A DNA stretch of 64,000 bases from Bacillus sp. Marseille-P3661 (GCF_900240995.1 NZ_LT965953.1:331303-395302), one strand, 5' to 3'. Numbered from the stretch's first letter, positions 11,114 to 20,494 are shown. Program-made: numbers and translations. Notes: a model not told the origin generated them from the sequence alone.

Positions 11114-12685
11114 ATGGAAGGGACGATTTTTTCTCTTATACCACCAATCGTTGCGATCTTGATGGTGATACTCACTCGTCGTGTTTTATTATCATTAGGA
11201 ATCGGAATCGTTGTTGGGGCTCTTATTTTAAATGACTTTTCAGTAATGGCATCGATTGAGCGTGTATGGGAAGGATTTCGAGCAATATTTGCAGGACAAA
11301 ACGAAGAAACTGGAGCATGGGAAATAAACACATGGAACGTATATATTCTATTATTTTTACTATTACTTGGTATTATGACTGCTTTTATTTCAATAACCGG
11401 CGGTAGTCGTGCGTTTGGTGAATGGGCTGAGCAGCGTGTTAAAACAAGAGTAGGTGCACAATTAGTAGCTGCTTTTTTAGGAATTATTATTTTTATTGAC
11501 GATTATTTTAATGCGCTTGCTGTTGGTCAAATCAGTCGTCCGTTAACCGACCGACAACGAATATCTCGTGCCAAGCTCGCATATATTATAGATTCCACTT
11601 CGGCACCAATATGTGTAGTATCACCAATATCAAGCTGGGGTGCTTATATTATTGCGATTATAGGTACGATTTTAACAACTCACGCTATTACGGATATGAG
11701 TGCATTTTCAGCTTTTGTACAAATTATTCCGATGAATCTTTATGTAATAGCAACCATTTTATTGGTGTTTGCGGTTAGCATATTTAATATCAATATTGGT
11801 CCGATGAAAGCACATGAAACACGAGCTGTTCGTGAAGGACAGGTTGTTGATCCGGAAAAAGGAGGAATACCAGGGGAGTTAAAAGGTGATTTACCTTCTA
11901 GTAAAAAGGGGAAAATTATCGATTTGGTCATTCCAATCTTAATCCTTGTTATCGGTACAGTTGGCTCCATGATTTATACAGGAGCAAAAGCAGTAGAGGG
12001 TACAGTAACTTTATTGACTATTTTTGAAAACACTGATGTTGCAACCTCACTATTTTATGGTGGGATCATGGGTGTGATTGTTTCCTTTATAATGTATGTG
12101 CGTCATAATATGGGTGGTAGGTTGTTTTTTACTGGCATTTGGGAAGGGATTAAATCAATGTTACCAGCTGTCTATATTCTAGTTTTTGCATGGATTATTG
12201 TTGATATAATTGGTGCACTAGAAACAGGTAAGTATTTAGCTGGGATTGTTGAAAGGTCTAATATGAATATTGCCTATTTACCTGCCGTTATTTTTATTAT
12301 CGCAGGATTAATGGCATTCTCTACAGGTACAAGCTGGGGAACCTTTGGAATTATGCTTCCGATTGCTGGAGAAATAGCCGCATCTACGGATATCTCCATT
12401 TTATTACCGACACTGGGTGCAGTATTGGCAGGTTCTGTTTTCGGTGATCATTGTTCACCTATTTCTGATACAACAATTCTGTCTTCTACAGGAGCAGGGA
12501 GCCATCATATTGATCATGTATTAACACAGCTGCCCTATGCGTTAATTGCAGCAGCTATTTCGTTTATTGGTTATATTATTGTAGGGATAACAAATAATTG
12601 GTTTATTGGTATCGGGATAGTTGTAGCTCTATTAATATTAATTATTATTGTAATAAGGAAATTTGATGGCGAATCAGTGCAGTGA
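11114..12685 (+). CDS. NhaC-family transporter, probable lysine permease
   Basis: A 523-residue, very hydrophobic protein of the NhaC Na+/H+ antiporter superfamily. Recognisable parts are the N-terminal SLIPPIVAILMVILTRRVLL, the FIDDYFNALAVG segment, STSAPICVVSPISSWGAYI, and the C-terminal GTSWGTFGIMLPIAGE and GDHCSPISDTTILSSTGAG. Family members move Na+ or amino acids. The lysine riboswitch upstream makes lysine the likely substrate; that is inference from regulation, not from the protein. GGAGGG lies 6 bases before the ATG. It is monocistronic, with a terminator 14 bases after the stop. Confidence 0.9.
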   Translation: MEGTIFSLIPPIVAILMVILTRRVLLSLGIGIVVGALILNDFSVMASIERVWEGFRAIFAGQNEETGAWEINTWNVYILLFLLLLGIMTAFISITGGSRAFGEWAEQRVKTRVGAQLVAAFLGIIIFIDDYFNALAVGQISRPLTDRQRISRAKLAYIIDSTSAPICVVSPISSWGAYIIAIIGTILTTHAITDMSAFSAFVQIIPMNLYVIATILLVFAVSIFNINIGPMKAHETRAVREGQVVDPEKGGIPGELKGDLPSSKKGKIIDLVIPILILVIGTVGSMIYTGAKAVEGTVTLLTIFENTDVATSLFYGGIMGVIVSFIMYVRHNMGGRLFFTGIWEGIKSMLPAVYILVFAWIIVDIIGALETGKYLAGIVERSNMNIAYLPAVIFIIAGLMAFSTGTSWGTFGIMLPIAGEIAASTDISILLPTLGAVLAGSVFGDHCSPISDTTILSSTGAGSHHIDHVLTQLPYALIAAAISFIGYIIVGITNNWFIGIGIVVALLILIIIVIRKFDGESVQ

Positions 12686-12698
12686 AAATAAGAGTAAA

Positions 12699-12732
12699 AA
12701 GAGGTAGAAGATATATTGTTCTACCTTTTTTT
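12699..12732 (+). terminator. Terminator of the NhaC-family gene
   Basis: AGGTAGAA pairs with TTCTACCT around a 9-base loop, followed by a run of T. Confidence 0.88.
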
Positions 12733-12809
12733 GTATTTTCATTATATTTATAGGAATAAAAATCTTTTATTTTGGAATAATATTTTTTGGACAAAACTAA
12801 AATAATGTT

Positions 12810-12838
12810 TTGACAATATTATATTATCTAGCTATACT
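12810..12838 (+). promoter_or_regulatory. SigA promoter of the NSS symporter operon
   Basis: TTGACA (12810-12815) and TATACT (12833-12838) are separated by exactly 17 bases, about 108 bases before the start codon. Confidence 0.75.
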
Positions 12839-12946
12839 GTTAATAGATATCCTAATTATCAGAAAAAACATAATAATTTAATTCTTCCCACTAAGTCGAC
12901 ATTTGTCACTTCTCGAAGAATAATAAATTAAGAGGAGGTAAAGAAA

Positions 12947-14455
12947 ATGGATAATCGTCCACAATGGGGAACACGAGCAGGGTTCATCCTTGCGGCAATT
13001 GGTTCAGCAGTTGGACTAGGGAACATTTGGAGGTTCCCGGCGGTAGCTTATGAAAATGGAGGTGGAGCATTTTTTATTCCGTACTTATTTGCTCTTTTAA
13101 CAGCTGGTATTCCACTTCTAATCATGGAATTTACCATAGGTCAAAAGTTTCGTGGTTCTGCACCACTTTCTTTCGCAAGATTGAATAAAAAAGCAGAATG
13201 GATTGGCTGGTGGCAATTAGCTATTTCATTCGTAATTGCTACTTACTATGCAGTTATTATAGCGTGGGCGGGTTCTTATAGTATTTTTGCTCTTAATCAA
13301 AGCTGGGGTACGGATACAGAAGGTTTCTTATTTGGTGAATATTTGAAATTGTCTGTTGATCCAGGTCAAACCGGTGGAATTGTTCCCGGTGTATTTTTAC
13401 CGTTAGTTTTAGTTTGGATTGTTGTTTTAGGAGTTCTCGTTAAAGGTGTTAAGAGAGGAATTGAAGCAGCTAACAGAATCTTTATTCCATTACTCTTCGT
13501 TCTATTTTTAATTATCGTAATTCGTGCAATAACATTACCTGGCGCAGCAGAAGGTTTAAATGCGTTTTTCCAACCAAACTGGGATAAAATTATGGATGGT
13601 AGTGTATGGGTTGCAGCATATGGCCAAATTTTCTTTAGTTTATCAATCGGTTTTGCAATTATGATTACTTATTCTAGTTATTTACCTAAAAAAGGCGATA
13701 TCACAAACAACGCATTCATTACTGGTTTTGCAAACTCAAGCTTTGAGTTATTAGCAGGTATTGGGGTATTTAGTATTTTAGGATTTATGGCAGCTCAACA
13801 AGGTGTAGCCGTACAAGATGTTGTTGCAGGCGGCGTTGGATTAGCTTTCGTTGTCTTCCCATCAATTATCAATGAATTCCCTGCATTAAATGGATTCTTT
13901 GGATTCCTATTCTTTGCATCACTTGTATTAGCAGGGTTAACATCGTTAATTTCAATAGTTGAAACATTTGTTGCCGGCGTTCAAGATAAGTTCAATGTAA
14001 GCCGTACTAAATCAGTCTTAATTGGTGGCGGACTTTCTGCAATCATCTCAATTCTATATGCAACGCAAGGTGGCTTACAGTTCTTAGATGTTGTAGATGC
14101 ATTCATTAATAACTATGGTGTTGCATTAGCGGGATTAATTGAAGTAGTTGCAGTTGCTTGGTTTATTAGAAATCTTAATAACCTTAAAACACATGCAAAT
14201 GATTTATCTGATATTCGCCTTGGTAGCTGGTGGAATATTTGCTTAAGCTTCATTACACCAATTGTCTTAGGATATATGATGGTTAATGCAATTATGAAAG
14301 ATGTTACAGAGCCATATGGAGGCTATCCACACGGATTCTTGCTTATATTTGGTTGGGGTACGGTCATCTTAGCAATTATAGTTGGTTTCTTATTCTCATT
14401 GAAGAAATGGGATGAAGGAAAGATTGAGAACTATGACAAAGGAGGTTCAAACTAA
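12947..14455 (+). CDS. Sodium-dependent NSS-family amino-acid symporter (MetP type)
   Basis: A 502-residue member of the neurotransmitter:sodium symporter family. The TM1 signature RAGFILAAIGSAVGLGNIWR followed by FPAVAYENGGGAFFIPY is intact, including the Ala/Gly residues that coordinate sodium. Length and the long C-terminal helix fit the bacterial 12-helix branch. The stop codon shares bases with the start of a 34-residue protein of the MetS small-subunit type, which indicates a methionine/alanine importer like MetP of Corynebacterium. AGAGGAGGT lies about 8 bases before the ATG. Exact substrate is inferred. Confidence 0.93.
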   Translation: MDNRPQWGTRAGFILAAIGSAVGLGNIWRFPAVAYENGGGAFFIPYLFALLTAGIPLLIMEFTIGQKFRGSAPLSFARLNKKAEWIGWWQLAISFVIATYYAVIIAWAGSYSIFALNQSWGTDTEGFLFGEYLKLSVDPGQTGGIVPGVFLPLVLVWIVVLGVLVKGVKRGIEAANRIFIPLLFVLFLIIVIRAITLPGAAEGLNAFFQPNWDKIMDGSVWVAAYGQIFFSLSIGFAIMITYSSYLPKKGDITNNAFITGFANSSFELLAGIGVFSILGFMAAQQGVAVQDVVAGGVGLAFVVFPSIINEFPALNGFFGFLFFASLVLAGLTSLISIVETFVAGVQDKFNVSRTKSVLIGGGLSAIISILYATQGGLQFLDVVDAFINNYGVALAGLIEVVAVAWFIRNLNNLKTHANDLSDIRLGSWWNICLSFITPIVLGYMMVNAIMKDVTEPYGGYPHGFLLIFGWGTVILAIIVGFLFSLKKWDEGKIENYDKGGSN

Positions 14456-14559
14456 TGACTGGAAGTGCAATTTTTATGATGGTTCTTGGTATGATCATTC
14501 TTTGGGGTGGATTAGCTGCAAGTATTGCTAATGCGGTGAAGAAATCACGTTCAAATTAA
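14455..14559 (+). CDS. Small subunit of NSS transporter (MetS type), 34 residues
   Basis: The frame reads MTGSAIFMMVLGMIILWGGL and continues to a short basic tail ending KKSRSN. It is a single membrane helix of the kind annotated as methionine/alanine import NSS transporter small subunit. The ATG overlaps the symporter stop codon (TAATG), and AAAGGAGG lies 9 bases upstream inside the symporter gene. In Corynebacterium MetS is needed for MetP activity. The gene is easily missed because of its length. Confidence 0.9.
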   Translation: MTGSAIFMMVLGMIILWGGLAASIANAVKKSRSN

Positions 14560-14579
14560 AGGGGTTATAAAATATAGAT

Positions 14580-14614
14580 AAAGGGCTTGGGGCTAGTACC
14601 CGAGCCCTTTTTAA
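14580..14614 (+). terminator. Terminator of the NSS symporter operon
   Basis: AAAGGGCT and GGG pair with CCC and AGCCCTTT around a short loop, followed by TTT, 20 bases after the small-subunit gene. Confidence 0.85.
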
Positions 14615-14760
14615 TGTGTTAGTAGAACGTCTGGTTATAAGCAAATTTGTATTTTTCGTAAAAAAAACCAGAGTTTCCGCTATTAAACGGTTACCCCAGT
14701 TAAAGATATAAAGTATATAATTTGCACGTATTTGTTCAGAGTGCTTTACTATGTCCTTGC

Positions 14761-15753
14761 TTACTTTTTTCGTTTTCTTGCTTGCCGTTCTTGTCTTTCC
14801 CAAGATTTCAGAGAAGGATACGGATCGTATGACCATTCTGAGATACCATTATCCTTATACATTCCATAATGAAGATGAGGTGGGAATTTTCCTGAAGTAC
14901 CTGGTGGACCGTAGCCGGAGCTGCCCACATATCCAATAACTTGTCCAGCCTCAACGATTTGTCCTGCCTTAAGTTTTCCTTCGAATCCGGACAGATGTGC
15001 ATAATAATGATAGACGTTGTTTATATCTCTAATACCAATCCGCCATCCTCCATATTTATTCCAGCCTTTTAGTTCAATGACACCATACGTAGTTGATCGT
15101 ACAGGTGTGCCATAGCCTGCAAAGATGTCGGTGCCCTCGTGAATGCGAAGACCACCCCAGCCGCGGCGATCACCCCATGTATTTTTGTACGAATAGTTTC
15201 TAGTTAAGGGAACCGGGAAGGCGTTTTTATTTAATTTTAAACCATATGTCTCATATAATTTAGCGAAATTGGTAATCATTCCGACCGTTTTATCGCGTTG
15301 GTAATATTCCCAAAGCCCGATTTTTATATGGTTTTTATCAAAACCATAAGATGCTAAATAATTTGCAAATGTAAAAAGAACATCCTCATCATTATTACGG
15401 TCGGCGATACCATCTCCGTTTCCATCTAACCCCATACCGCCAAAGACCTTAATAAGATTAGCGCTATTATCATCTATATTTGGATTAAGAGGTCCAACCC
15501 ATTGGCGTGGAGAGAAGTAAATGCCAATCAACCCTTCTTCCTTAGGTAGATCTTTTCTTGCATTTCGTATGTTCCGTTCATACTGATCAATTGCCGCTAG
15601 ATAGTACCAAGGTATTTGGGTTAGAGTTTCAACCTTTTCATATAAGGCCATACGTTCATCGTAAATTTCATTTTTTTCTTCTTTTGCATAAACGCTTGGC
15701 ACTGCACTCATTCCTATAAGTAATAGAAGTAAAAAAATGATCGCGTTTTTCAC
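14761..15753 (-). CDS. lytH: LytH, sporulation L-Ala-D-Glu endopeptidase (M23 family)
   Basis: A 330-residue exported peptidase. The N-terminus (VKNAIIFLLLLLIGMSAVPS then VYAKEE) is a signal peptide or membrane anchor. The C-terminal M23/LytM domain carries the zinc ligands in RIHEGTDIFA and HLHYG, plus YYAHLSGF between them. In B. subtilis LytH (YunA) trims stem peptides in the spore cortex. The GTG at 15753 is chosen because AAAGGAG lies about 11 bases upstream; an in-frame TTG at 15783 would place that site inside the gene. It is divergent from lipA, the order seen in B. subtilis. Confidence 0.92.
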   Translation of the reverse strand: MKNAIIFLLLLLIGMSAVPSVYAKEEKNEIYDERMALYEKVETLTQIPWYYLAAIDQYERNIRNARKDLPKEEGLIGIYFSPRQWVGPLNPNIDDNSANLIKVFGGMGLDGNGDGIADRNNDEDVLFTFANYLASYGFDKNHIKIGLWEYYQRDKTVGMITNFAKLYETYGLKLNKNAFPVPLTRNYSYKNTWGDRRGWGGLRIHEGTDIFAGYGTPVRSTTYGVIELKGWNKYGGWRIGIRDINNVYHYYAHLSGFEGKLKAGQIVEAGQVIGYVGSSGYGPPGTSGKFPPHLHYGMYKDNGISEWSYDPYPSLKSWERQERQARKRKK

Positions 15754-15978
15754 AATGGTAAAGTCTCCTTTCCGGGTTATCAATCATAATATTAGTTTGT
15801 AAAGATTCTCTTTTTTCATAAATGGTAAATGAAGGATTATTAATCTTAGCTTGAACCAAAATGATAAGAATTATCTTATATAAATTCACAATTTTGGCTA
15901 AAAAGGTTCACAACTAGCAATGACAACAGGAATGTGATAAATTTGACAGTACAACAATATGGTTTGGAGTGAAGTTTT

Positions 15979-16884
15979 GTGGACAGAAAAGAAGAATATC
16001 TACGGAAACCAGATTGGCTGAAAATTAAATTAAATACAAATGATAATTATACAGGCCTTAAAAAATTAATGCGTAAAAAAGAACTACATACTGTATGTGA
16101 AGAAGCAAGATGCCCAAATATTCATGAGTGCTGGGGCTCAAGAAAAACGGCAACTTTTATGATACTAGGTGACATTTGTACAAGAGCCTGCCGCTTTTGT
16201 GCGGTTAAAACAGGCTTGCCAACGGAAACCGATTATCAGGAACCTAAAAGAGTGGCTGAGTCTGTACAAGCGATGGGCCTAAAACATGTTGTTATTACAG
16301 CTGTAGCAAGAGATGACTTAAAAGACGGCGGTGCGTTTATCTTTGCTGAAACGATAAGAGAAATTAGAAAAAGCTCACCCTTTACAACCATTGAGGTGCT
16401 TCCCTCTGATTTACATGGAGAAAAAGCAAACCTTGAAGTTTTAATGCAAGCTAAACCTGATATTCTTAATCATAATATTGAAACTGTAAGACGTTTGTCT
16501 GATAAAGTTCGCTCCAAAGCTAAATATGAACGGTCCTTGACATTTTTAAAAAATGCCAAAGAAATGGAGCCAACGATTCCGACTAAATCAAGTATAATGG
16601 TGGGTTTAGGGGAAAGCGTAGATGAGATCATTGAAGCGATGGATGACCTTAGAGCTCATGATGTAGATATTTTAACGATTGGTCAATATTTACAGCCTAG
16701 TAGAAAACATTTGAAGGTTGAGAAGTATTACCATCCAGATGAATTCGCACAATTAAAGGAGATTGCACTTCAAAAAGGATTTAAACATTGCGAATCTGGG
16801 CCATTAGTTCGATCATCCTACCATGCGGATGAACAAGTAAATGCTGCATCTAAAAAAGATATCGAAACAAAGAAAGAGGCATAG
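15979..16884 (+). CDS. lipA: LipA, lipoyl synthase
   Basis: A 301-residue radical-SAM enzyme that inserts two sulphur atoms into protein-bound octanoyl groups. Cys40, Cys45 and Cys51 ([12 protein letters not shown]) bind the auxiliary [4Fe-4S] cluster consumed as sulphur donor, and Cys67, Cys71, Cys74 (CTRACRFC) bind the radical-SAM cluster. The C-terminal [13 protein letters not shown] is family-typical and includes the serine ligand of the auxiliary cluster. The start is GTG at 15979 with GGAGTG 8 bases upstream. LipA is a client of the Fe-S machinery encoded elsewhere in the window. Confidence 0.97.
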   Translation: MDRKEEYLRKPDWLKIKLNTNDNYTGLKKLMRKKELHTVCEEARCPNIHECWGSRKTATFMILGDICTRACRFCAVKTGLPTETDYQEPKRVAESVQAMGLKHVVITAVARDDLKDGGAFIFAETIREIRKSSPFTTIEVLPSDLHGEKANLEVLMQAKPDILNHNIETVRRLSDKVRSKAKYERSLTFLKNAKEMEPTIPTKSSIMVGLGESVDEIIEAMDDLRAHDVDILTIGQYLQPSRKHLKVEKYYHPDEFAQLKEIALQKGFKHCESGPLVRSSYHADEQVNAASKKDIETKKEA

Positions 16885-16891
16885 ACCACAA

Positions 16892-16961
16892 TGTAAAACA
16901 GGCTGTTCAAGATATAAAGCACCATTGGAGGAGCTTTACTACTTGGAATAGCCTGTTTTAC
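16892..16961. terminator. Long hairpin between convergent lipA and yutC
   Basis: GTAAAACAGGCT (16892-16903) pairs with AGCCTGTTTTAC (16950-16961). The loop holds a second possible pairing AAAGC/GCTTT. There is no T-run directly after, but the position between convergent genes suits a two-way terminator. Confidence 0.55.
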
Positions 16962-16982
16962 GTGATATTTCAGTTATGTTAT

Positions 16983-17669
16983 TTACCTTGTCTTATAGTC
17001 AGCGCCTTCGCGCTCGGCCGCTCTATTGTTAGTTACATTTTTGATATTATTATCCAAGTTATTGGCTGGTCCTTCTTTATTTCCATTTGCATTGCCAATA
17101 TCTTCAGTAGTCATCGTTTTACCTTGTGGTGATTTTAGCATCTCTTGAATGGTGCTATCGACTTGTAAATGACCACCATCTGGTCCAGATGATGCAAAGC
17201 GCTCGATATCAGGAATTAACGATGGATTATCAGAAACATATACATGATAGTACCTTGGGACAACTGACAATGCGGTTCGCCTTACTTGATCCGCTGTTAA
17301 ATCACGATCATCAGTTGTTGCTTGATATGCAACCAATACTTCCTCGTCTGTTACTAATGTAGCAGAATCGTTTACATTAGGAATTTGTACAACTAACCGG
17401 CCAATCATATCTGCAAATTGCTCTCTGTTTACTCCAGAGAAATTTGTAAGGTTAGCATTCGTATCATTCGGTACTGGGCTTTTTACATGGCGGACATAGC
17501 CATAGTTTTTAGGGTCTTCATTATTTTTAGGCTGATACAATTCTTCGGATTGTCTAACTTGAATGGTATTTCCGTTTTCAGGGTAAATATCTTCACCTGC
17601 TTGGAAATTACAGCCGGTTAAGATTGAAATTCCGATGACTGAAGCTAGAGCCAATGGTTTTTTTATCAT
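16983..17669 (-). CDS. yutC: YhcN/YlaJ-family spore lipoprotein, YutC-like
   Basis: A 228-residue lipoprotein. MIKKPLALASVIGISILTGC is a lipoprotein signal with the cleavage cysteine at residue 20. The mature part has the YhcN/YlaJ pattern VNDSATLVTDEEVLVAYQAT and YYHVYVSDNPSLIPDIERF. Members are made in the forespore and affect germination or spore membrane properties; a precise role is unknown. The ATG at 17669 is chosen because AGGAGGTG lies 6 bases upstream; a longer reading frame upstream has no ribosome site. The position near lipA and yutD matches B. subtilis yutC. Confidence 0.88.
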   Translation of the reverse strand: MIKKPLALASVIGISILTGCNFQAGEDIYPENGNTIQVRQSEELYQPKNNEDPKNYGYVRHVKSPVPNDTNANLTNFSGVNREQFADMIGRLVVQIPNVNDSATLVTDEEVLVAYQATTDDRDLTADQVRRTALSVVPRYYHVYVSDNPSLIPDIERFASSGPDGGHLQVDSTIQEMLKSPQGKTMTTEDIGNANGNKEGPANNLDNNIKNVTNNRAAEREGADYKTR

Positions 17670-17917
17670 CAGTACACCTCCTACTAGTAGGATGACCGTT
17701 TGTTCGAAGGAGTTGCCTAGAAATTGTTGGTTCATTTCTCAAGATGGACAAGAAGGCCGTGTATGTAAGTTTAGTGCCTTATGGTTTGTGTAAGGTACTA
17801 CCTTATGGGTGGTGTGTGTTTACCTCGTATAAGCGCATTTTAACTAAAACATCCACCAAAGGAGTTTACTTATTGTATGCTAAAAAAAATGTGCTAAAAT
17901 GAAAATGAGGTGAGACA

Positions 17918-18190
17918 ATGTTTATTAATGGAAATACATACGAACTTATTGAAAATTACCGTGAAGGATTTAATGAAGAGGCCATAAAACAACGCTATAG
18001 TGACATTTTAAATAAATATGATTATATAGTAGGAGATTGGGGATATAACCAGCTTCGCCTTAAAGGATTTTTTGATGACCAAAATCAAAAGGCTACACCT
18101 GAAACAAAGATTGGCACATTGTCTGAGTATTTGTATGAATATTGTAACTTTGGCTGTGCATATTTTGTTCTTAAAAAGGTAAAAAAGTAA
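17918..18190 (+). CDS. yutD: YutD family protein (DUF1027)
   Basis: A 90-residue soluble protein. The motif YSDILNKYDYIVGDWGYNQL followed by RLKGFFDD is the hallmark of the YutD family found throughout Bacillales. The function is not established. GAGGTGAGA lies just before the ATG. A perfect bidirectional terminator 12 bases downstream separates it from the convergent small gene. Confidence 0.92.
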   Translation: MFINGNTYELIENYREGFNEEAIKQRYSDILNKYDYIVGDWGYNQLRLKGFFDDQNQKATPETKIGTLSEYLYEYCNFGCAYFVLKKVKK

Positions 18191-18202
18191 GCGCTTTTTG
18201 AT

Positions 18203-18234
18203 AAAATAACACTTGCAATCGCAAGTGTTATTTT
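18203..18234. terminator. Bidirectional terminator between yutD and the convergent small gene
   Basis: AAAATAACACTTGC (18203-18216) and GCAAGTGTTATTTT (18221-18234) form a perfect 14-bp stem with an AATC tetraloop and A/T arms, so it works in both directions. Confidence 0.9.
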
Positions 18235-18242
18235 AATTATGC

Positions 18243-18533
18243 CTATGGTTTAGTATATGGCAGTTCATGGTCTGTGTCTTTATCATCATGAGGTGGATGT
18301 GCCCCTGGGAATTGTCTTGGTAGATCCTGATGAAGGGTTCTATTTTCATATGTGAAATTACTATAATATCTTTGTCCTTCTTTCCAAGGTGTACTTTTGT
18401 TTTCAACGGGTTTATCTTGATTGATCGGTGAACCATAAGGCCCCTCTGGAAATTCCTCGGCAACAAGATAATTTTGTTGCGTTTCTACGTTTGCAAAGTC
18501 AGTATATTCATTACGTTTTTCTTTTTCTGCCAA
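18243..18533 (-). CDS. Small hydrophilic protein of unknown function
   Basis: A 96-residue polar protein without membrane segments, rich in Glu, Asp, Pro and Tyr, with EEFPEGPYGSPINQDKP in the middle and a histidine/aspartate-rich C-terminus (GAHPPHDDKDTDHELPYTKP). I do not recognise its function. The TTG at 18533 is chosen because AGGAGGTG is about 7 bases upstream; a GTG at 18542 overlaps that site. The composition resembles small Bacillus spore or cytosolic proteins, but this is only an impression. Confidence 0.72.
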   Translation of the reverse strand: MAEKEKRNEYTDFANVETQQNYLVAEEFPEGPYGSPINQDKPVENKSTPWKEGQRYYSNFTYENRTLHQDLPRQFPGAHPPHDDKDTDHELPYTKP

Positions 18534-18666
18534 AAAAAACACCTCCTATAGGTAGGTTGATCTATAGAAGGCACTTTTATCCCGATACAATCATCCAATA
18601 CGCTTTTGCCCTCGTTCTATTGTAGTAGAAGTTGGGTCGTCATATTGAAACAAATTGCCATTATCG

Positions 18667-18939
18667 TTATACGTTTATTATCTCTCTTAAAAAAGAACGC
18701 AGCTCTTCGGCATTCTCTTCATCTAAGTCATAGATATGTTCAAGGTAACCAGGTTCATCTAAATCATCGCTACCAATAATTGCAAAACGATGGCTTAGTA
18801 TATCAAGGACAATCGCTTTACCGTAGTGACGATCCGTTTGGAGAATGGCAAGGTCAAATCGTTGTTTCTCGCCCATAAAGCTAACAAACCTTGTTTTTGA
18901 TTCTACAGTTTCATCATAAAGAAAAAAACGCTCCGAAAT
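18667..18939 (-). CDS. SAV0927/DUF3055-family protein with an apparent ATT start codon
   Basis: The frame encodes about 90 residues with the SAV0927 (DUF3055) pattern GEKQRFDLAILQTDRHYGKA and IIGSDDLDEPGYLEH. Conserved family sequence (SERFFLYDETVESKTRFVSF) extends 21 codons upstream of the first in-frame ATG at 18876. A perfect AGGAGG (complement of 18947-18952) sits 7 bases before an ATT codon at 18939-18937. No ATG, GTG or TTG lies in frame between that site and 18876. The parsimonious reading is a natural ATT start, as known for infC; a sequencing error is the alternative. The protein's role is unknown. Confidence 0.82.
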   Translation of the reverse strand: MSERFFLYDETVESKTRFVSFMGEKQRFDLAILQTDRHYGKAIVLDILSHRFAIIGSDDLDEPGYLEHIYDLDEENAEELRSFLREIINV

Positions 18940-19195
18940 AGTAATTCCTCCTCTTTTTACATACAGGTAGATTTGTCAATGTTACAACAGAATACCAGTA
19001 ATTTTATTGTTACATGAAAAGATTCATGTCCTATTATAAGGATTAAATTACTCTTATACAATTATAACGAATATTGTCAGGAATATATTGGCTATGTTAG
19101 TAAAATTGTCGATTAATTCAAAAAAATATCGAAATTAGCAGCCCATGTGATAAAATAAGATTAAATTCAAGTAGCGGACTAGGAGAGATCTTGGG

Positions 19196-20494
19196 ATGGG
19201 GATTCAGCTCAATTATTTCATGAGAGTCATTAAAGAATCTGTTCAGCTTTTTTTGCCAAATAAATATTTACGATTTTTTCCGCCATCATTTATTGTACGG
19301 GCTCCTCGGACAGCGCTTGTAAGAAAAGCGTTTCAAGATGGACGCCAAGTTATTTTGATTTTATTTCAAGTAAAGAATATTATAGATCTTAAAGGGCAAT
19401 ATGGGGATGAATATATTAATAAATTTAAACAAAGAATTAAACAGGCTTTTAAAGAAGTGATACATAAAAAACTCCCTGATGATATGTTGCTTTCATTATT
19501 CCAATATAATAGTGAAGAAATTGCTTTAATCCTGAAAGTAAACGAGGAAATGTATTCTTTAAGTGATATTGAAGAATACATTGAAGACATAGGTGGGACT
19601 GTGTCTGAGAAGTTTCAAGTCAGTGCTAAAGCCCCTAAATTACGAACAGGCTATATGATTGTTGAAAAAAGTCAATCCGATATTGAAGAAGTTATTCAAA
19701 AAGCATACCAGCAAGCCCGAGCAGTTACCGAAAAACGACAACAATCCCAGTATAATGAACTGTTGTTTGATATTCGAAAAATTTTAAATCAAAAAAACAT
19801 TTTATTACTTGCTCAGCCGATTATTGATGTTTCGAGTAAAAACATCCATGCATACGAGATGTTAACAAGAGGGCCTAAAGATACACCTTTTGAAAATCCG
19901 ATGCACCTTTTTTCGGTTGCACGGCAAACAAACATGCTCTATGAGTTAGAAATCCTGGTTCTAGAAAAAGCATTTCAACAGGTTATTGAGACTGGTTGTA
20001 AACACTTGGTATTTATTAATTTAACTCCAATGACCATTGGTAATCTTCAGCTTTGCAAAGATATTACGAAGTTATTGTATAAGTATCCGCTTTTGAATCC
20101 GAAACAAATTGTCTTAGAAATTACAGAAAGAGAATCGATTGATGAGATCAAACATATAACAACTACTATTCGTTTACTGCGTGAGAAGGGATTTCGATTT
20201 GCGGTTGACGATACAGGAGCAGGTTATGCAAGCTTACATACAATCTCGAAAATCATGCCAGACATAATAAAAATAGATCGGTCAGTCATTCAAGATATTG
20301 ATTCTAGCAAAGTCAAAGAGTCGATGTTAAAAGGTCTTTTATTAATAGCAAGAGAAACTGGGTCATTAGTGGTGGCTGAGGGGATTGAGACGAAGGAAGA
20401 AGCGTTCATTTTAAGTGAAAATAAAGTGGATCTTGCCCAAGGTTACTATTACGCTAAACCTGTGGAAATGAAAAAAGCCGTGGCTCTTACTTAA
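19196..20494 (+). CDS. EAL domain protein, probable cyclic-di-GMP phosphodiesterase
   Basis: A 432-residue protein. Residues about 1-185 form a region resembling a degenerate GGDEF domain, with no GGDEF motif. The EAL domain follows: the signature is EML at 221-223 (AYEMLTRGP), with INLTP, LEITERES, FAVDDTGAGYASL, IKIDRSV, VAEGIET and AQGYYYAKP. The metal- and substrate-binding Glu, Asn, Glu, Asp-Asp, Lys, Glu and Gln positions are all present, so activity is plausible despite the Ala-to-Met change. No membrane segment is seen. AGGAGAG lies 8 bases before the ATG. It is placed between the yutD-region genes and yutE, where B. subtilis has no such gene. Confidence 0.9.
   Translation: MGIQLNYFMRVIKESVQLFLPNKYLRFFPPSFIVRAPRTALVRKAFQDGRQVILILFQVKNIIDLKGQYGDEYINKFKQRIKQAFKEVIHKKLPDDMLLSLFQYNSEEIALILKVNEEMYSLSDIEEYIEDIGGTVSEKFQVSAKAPKLRTGYMIVEKSQSDIEEVIQKAYQQARAVTEKRQQSQYNELLFDIRKILNQKNILLLAQPIIDVSSKNIHAYEMLTRGPKDTPFENPMHLFSVARQTNMLYELEILVLEKAFQQVIETGCKHLVFINLTPMTIGNLQLCKDITKLLYKYPLLNPKQIVLEITERESIDEIKHITTTIRLLREKGFRFAVDDTGAGYASLHTISKIMPDIIKIDRSVIQDIDSSKVKESMLKGLLLIARETGSLVVAEGIETKEEAFILSENKVDLAQGYYYAKPVEMKKAVALT

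Noticed and set aside
14528-14836. 102-residue minus-strand frame after the NSS operon
   Set aside because: It runs antisense through the operon terminator into lytH and lacks a ribosome site.
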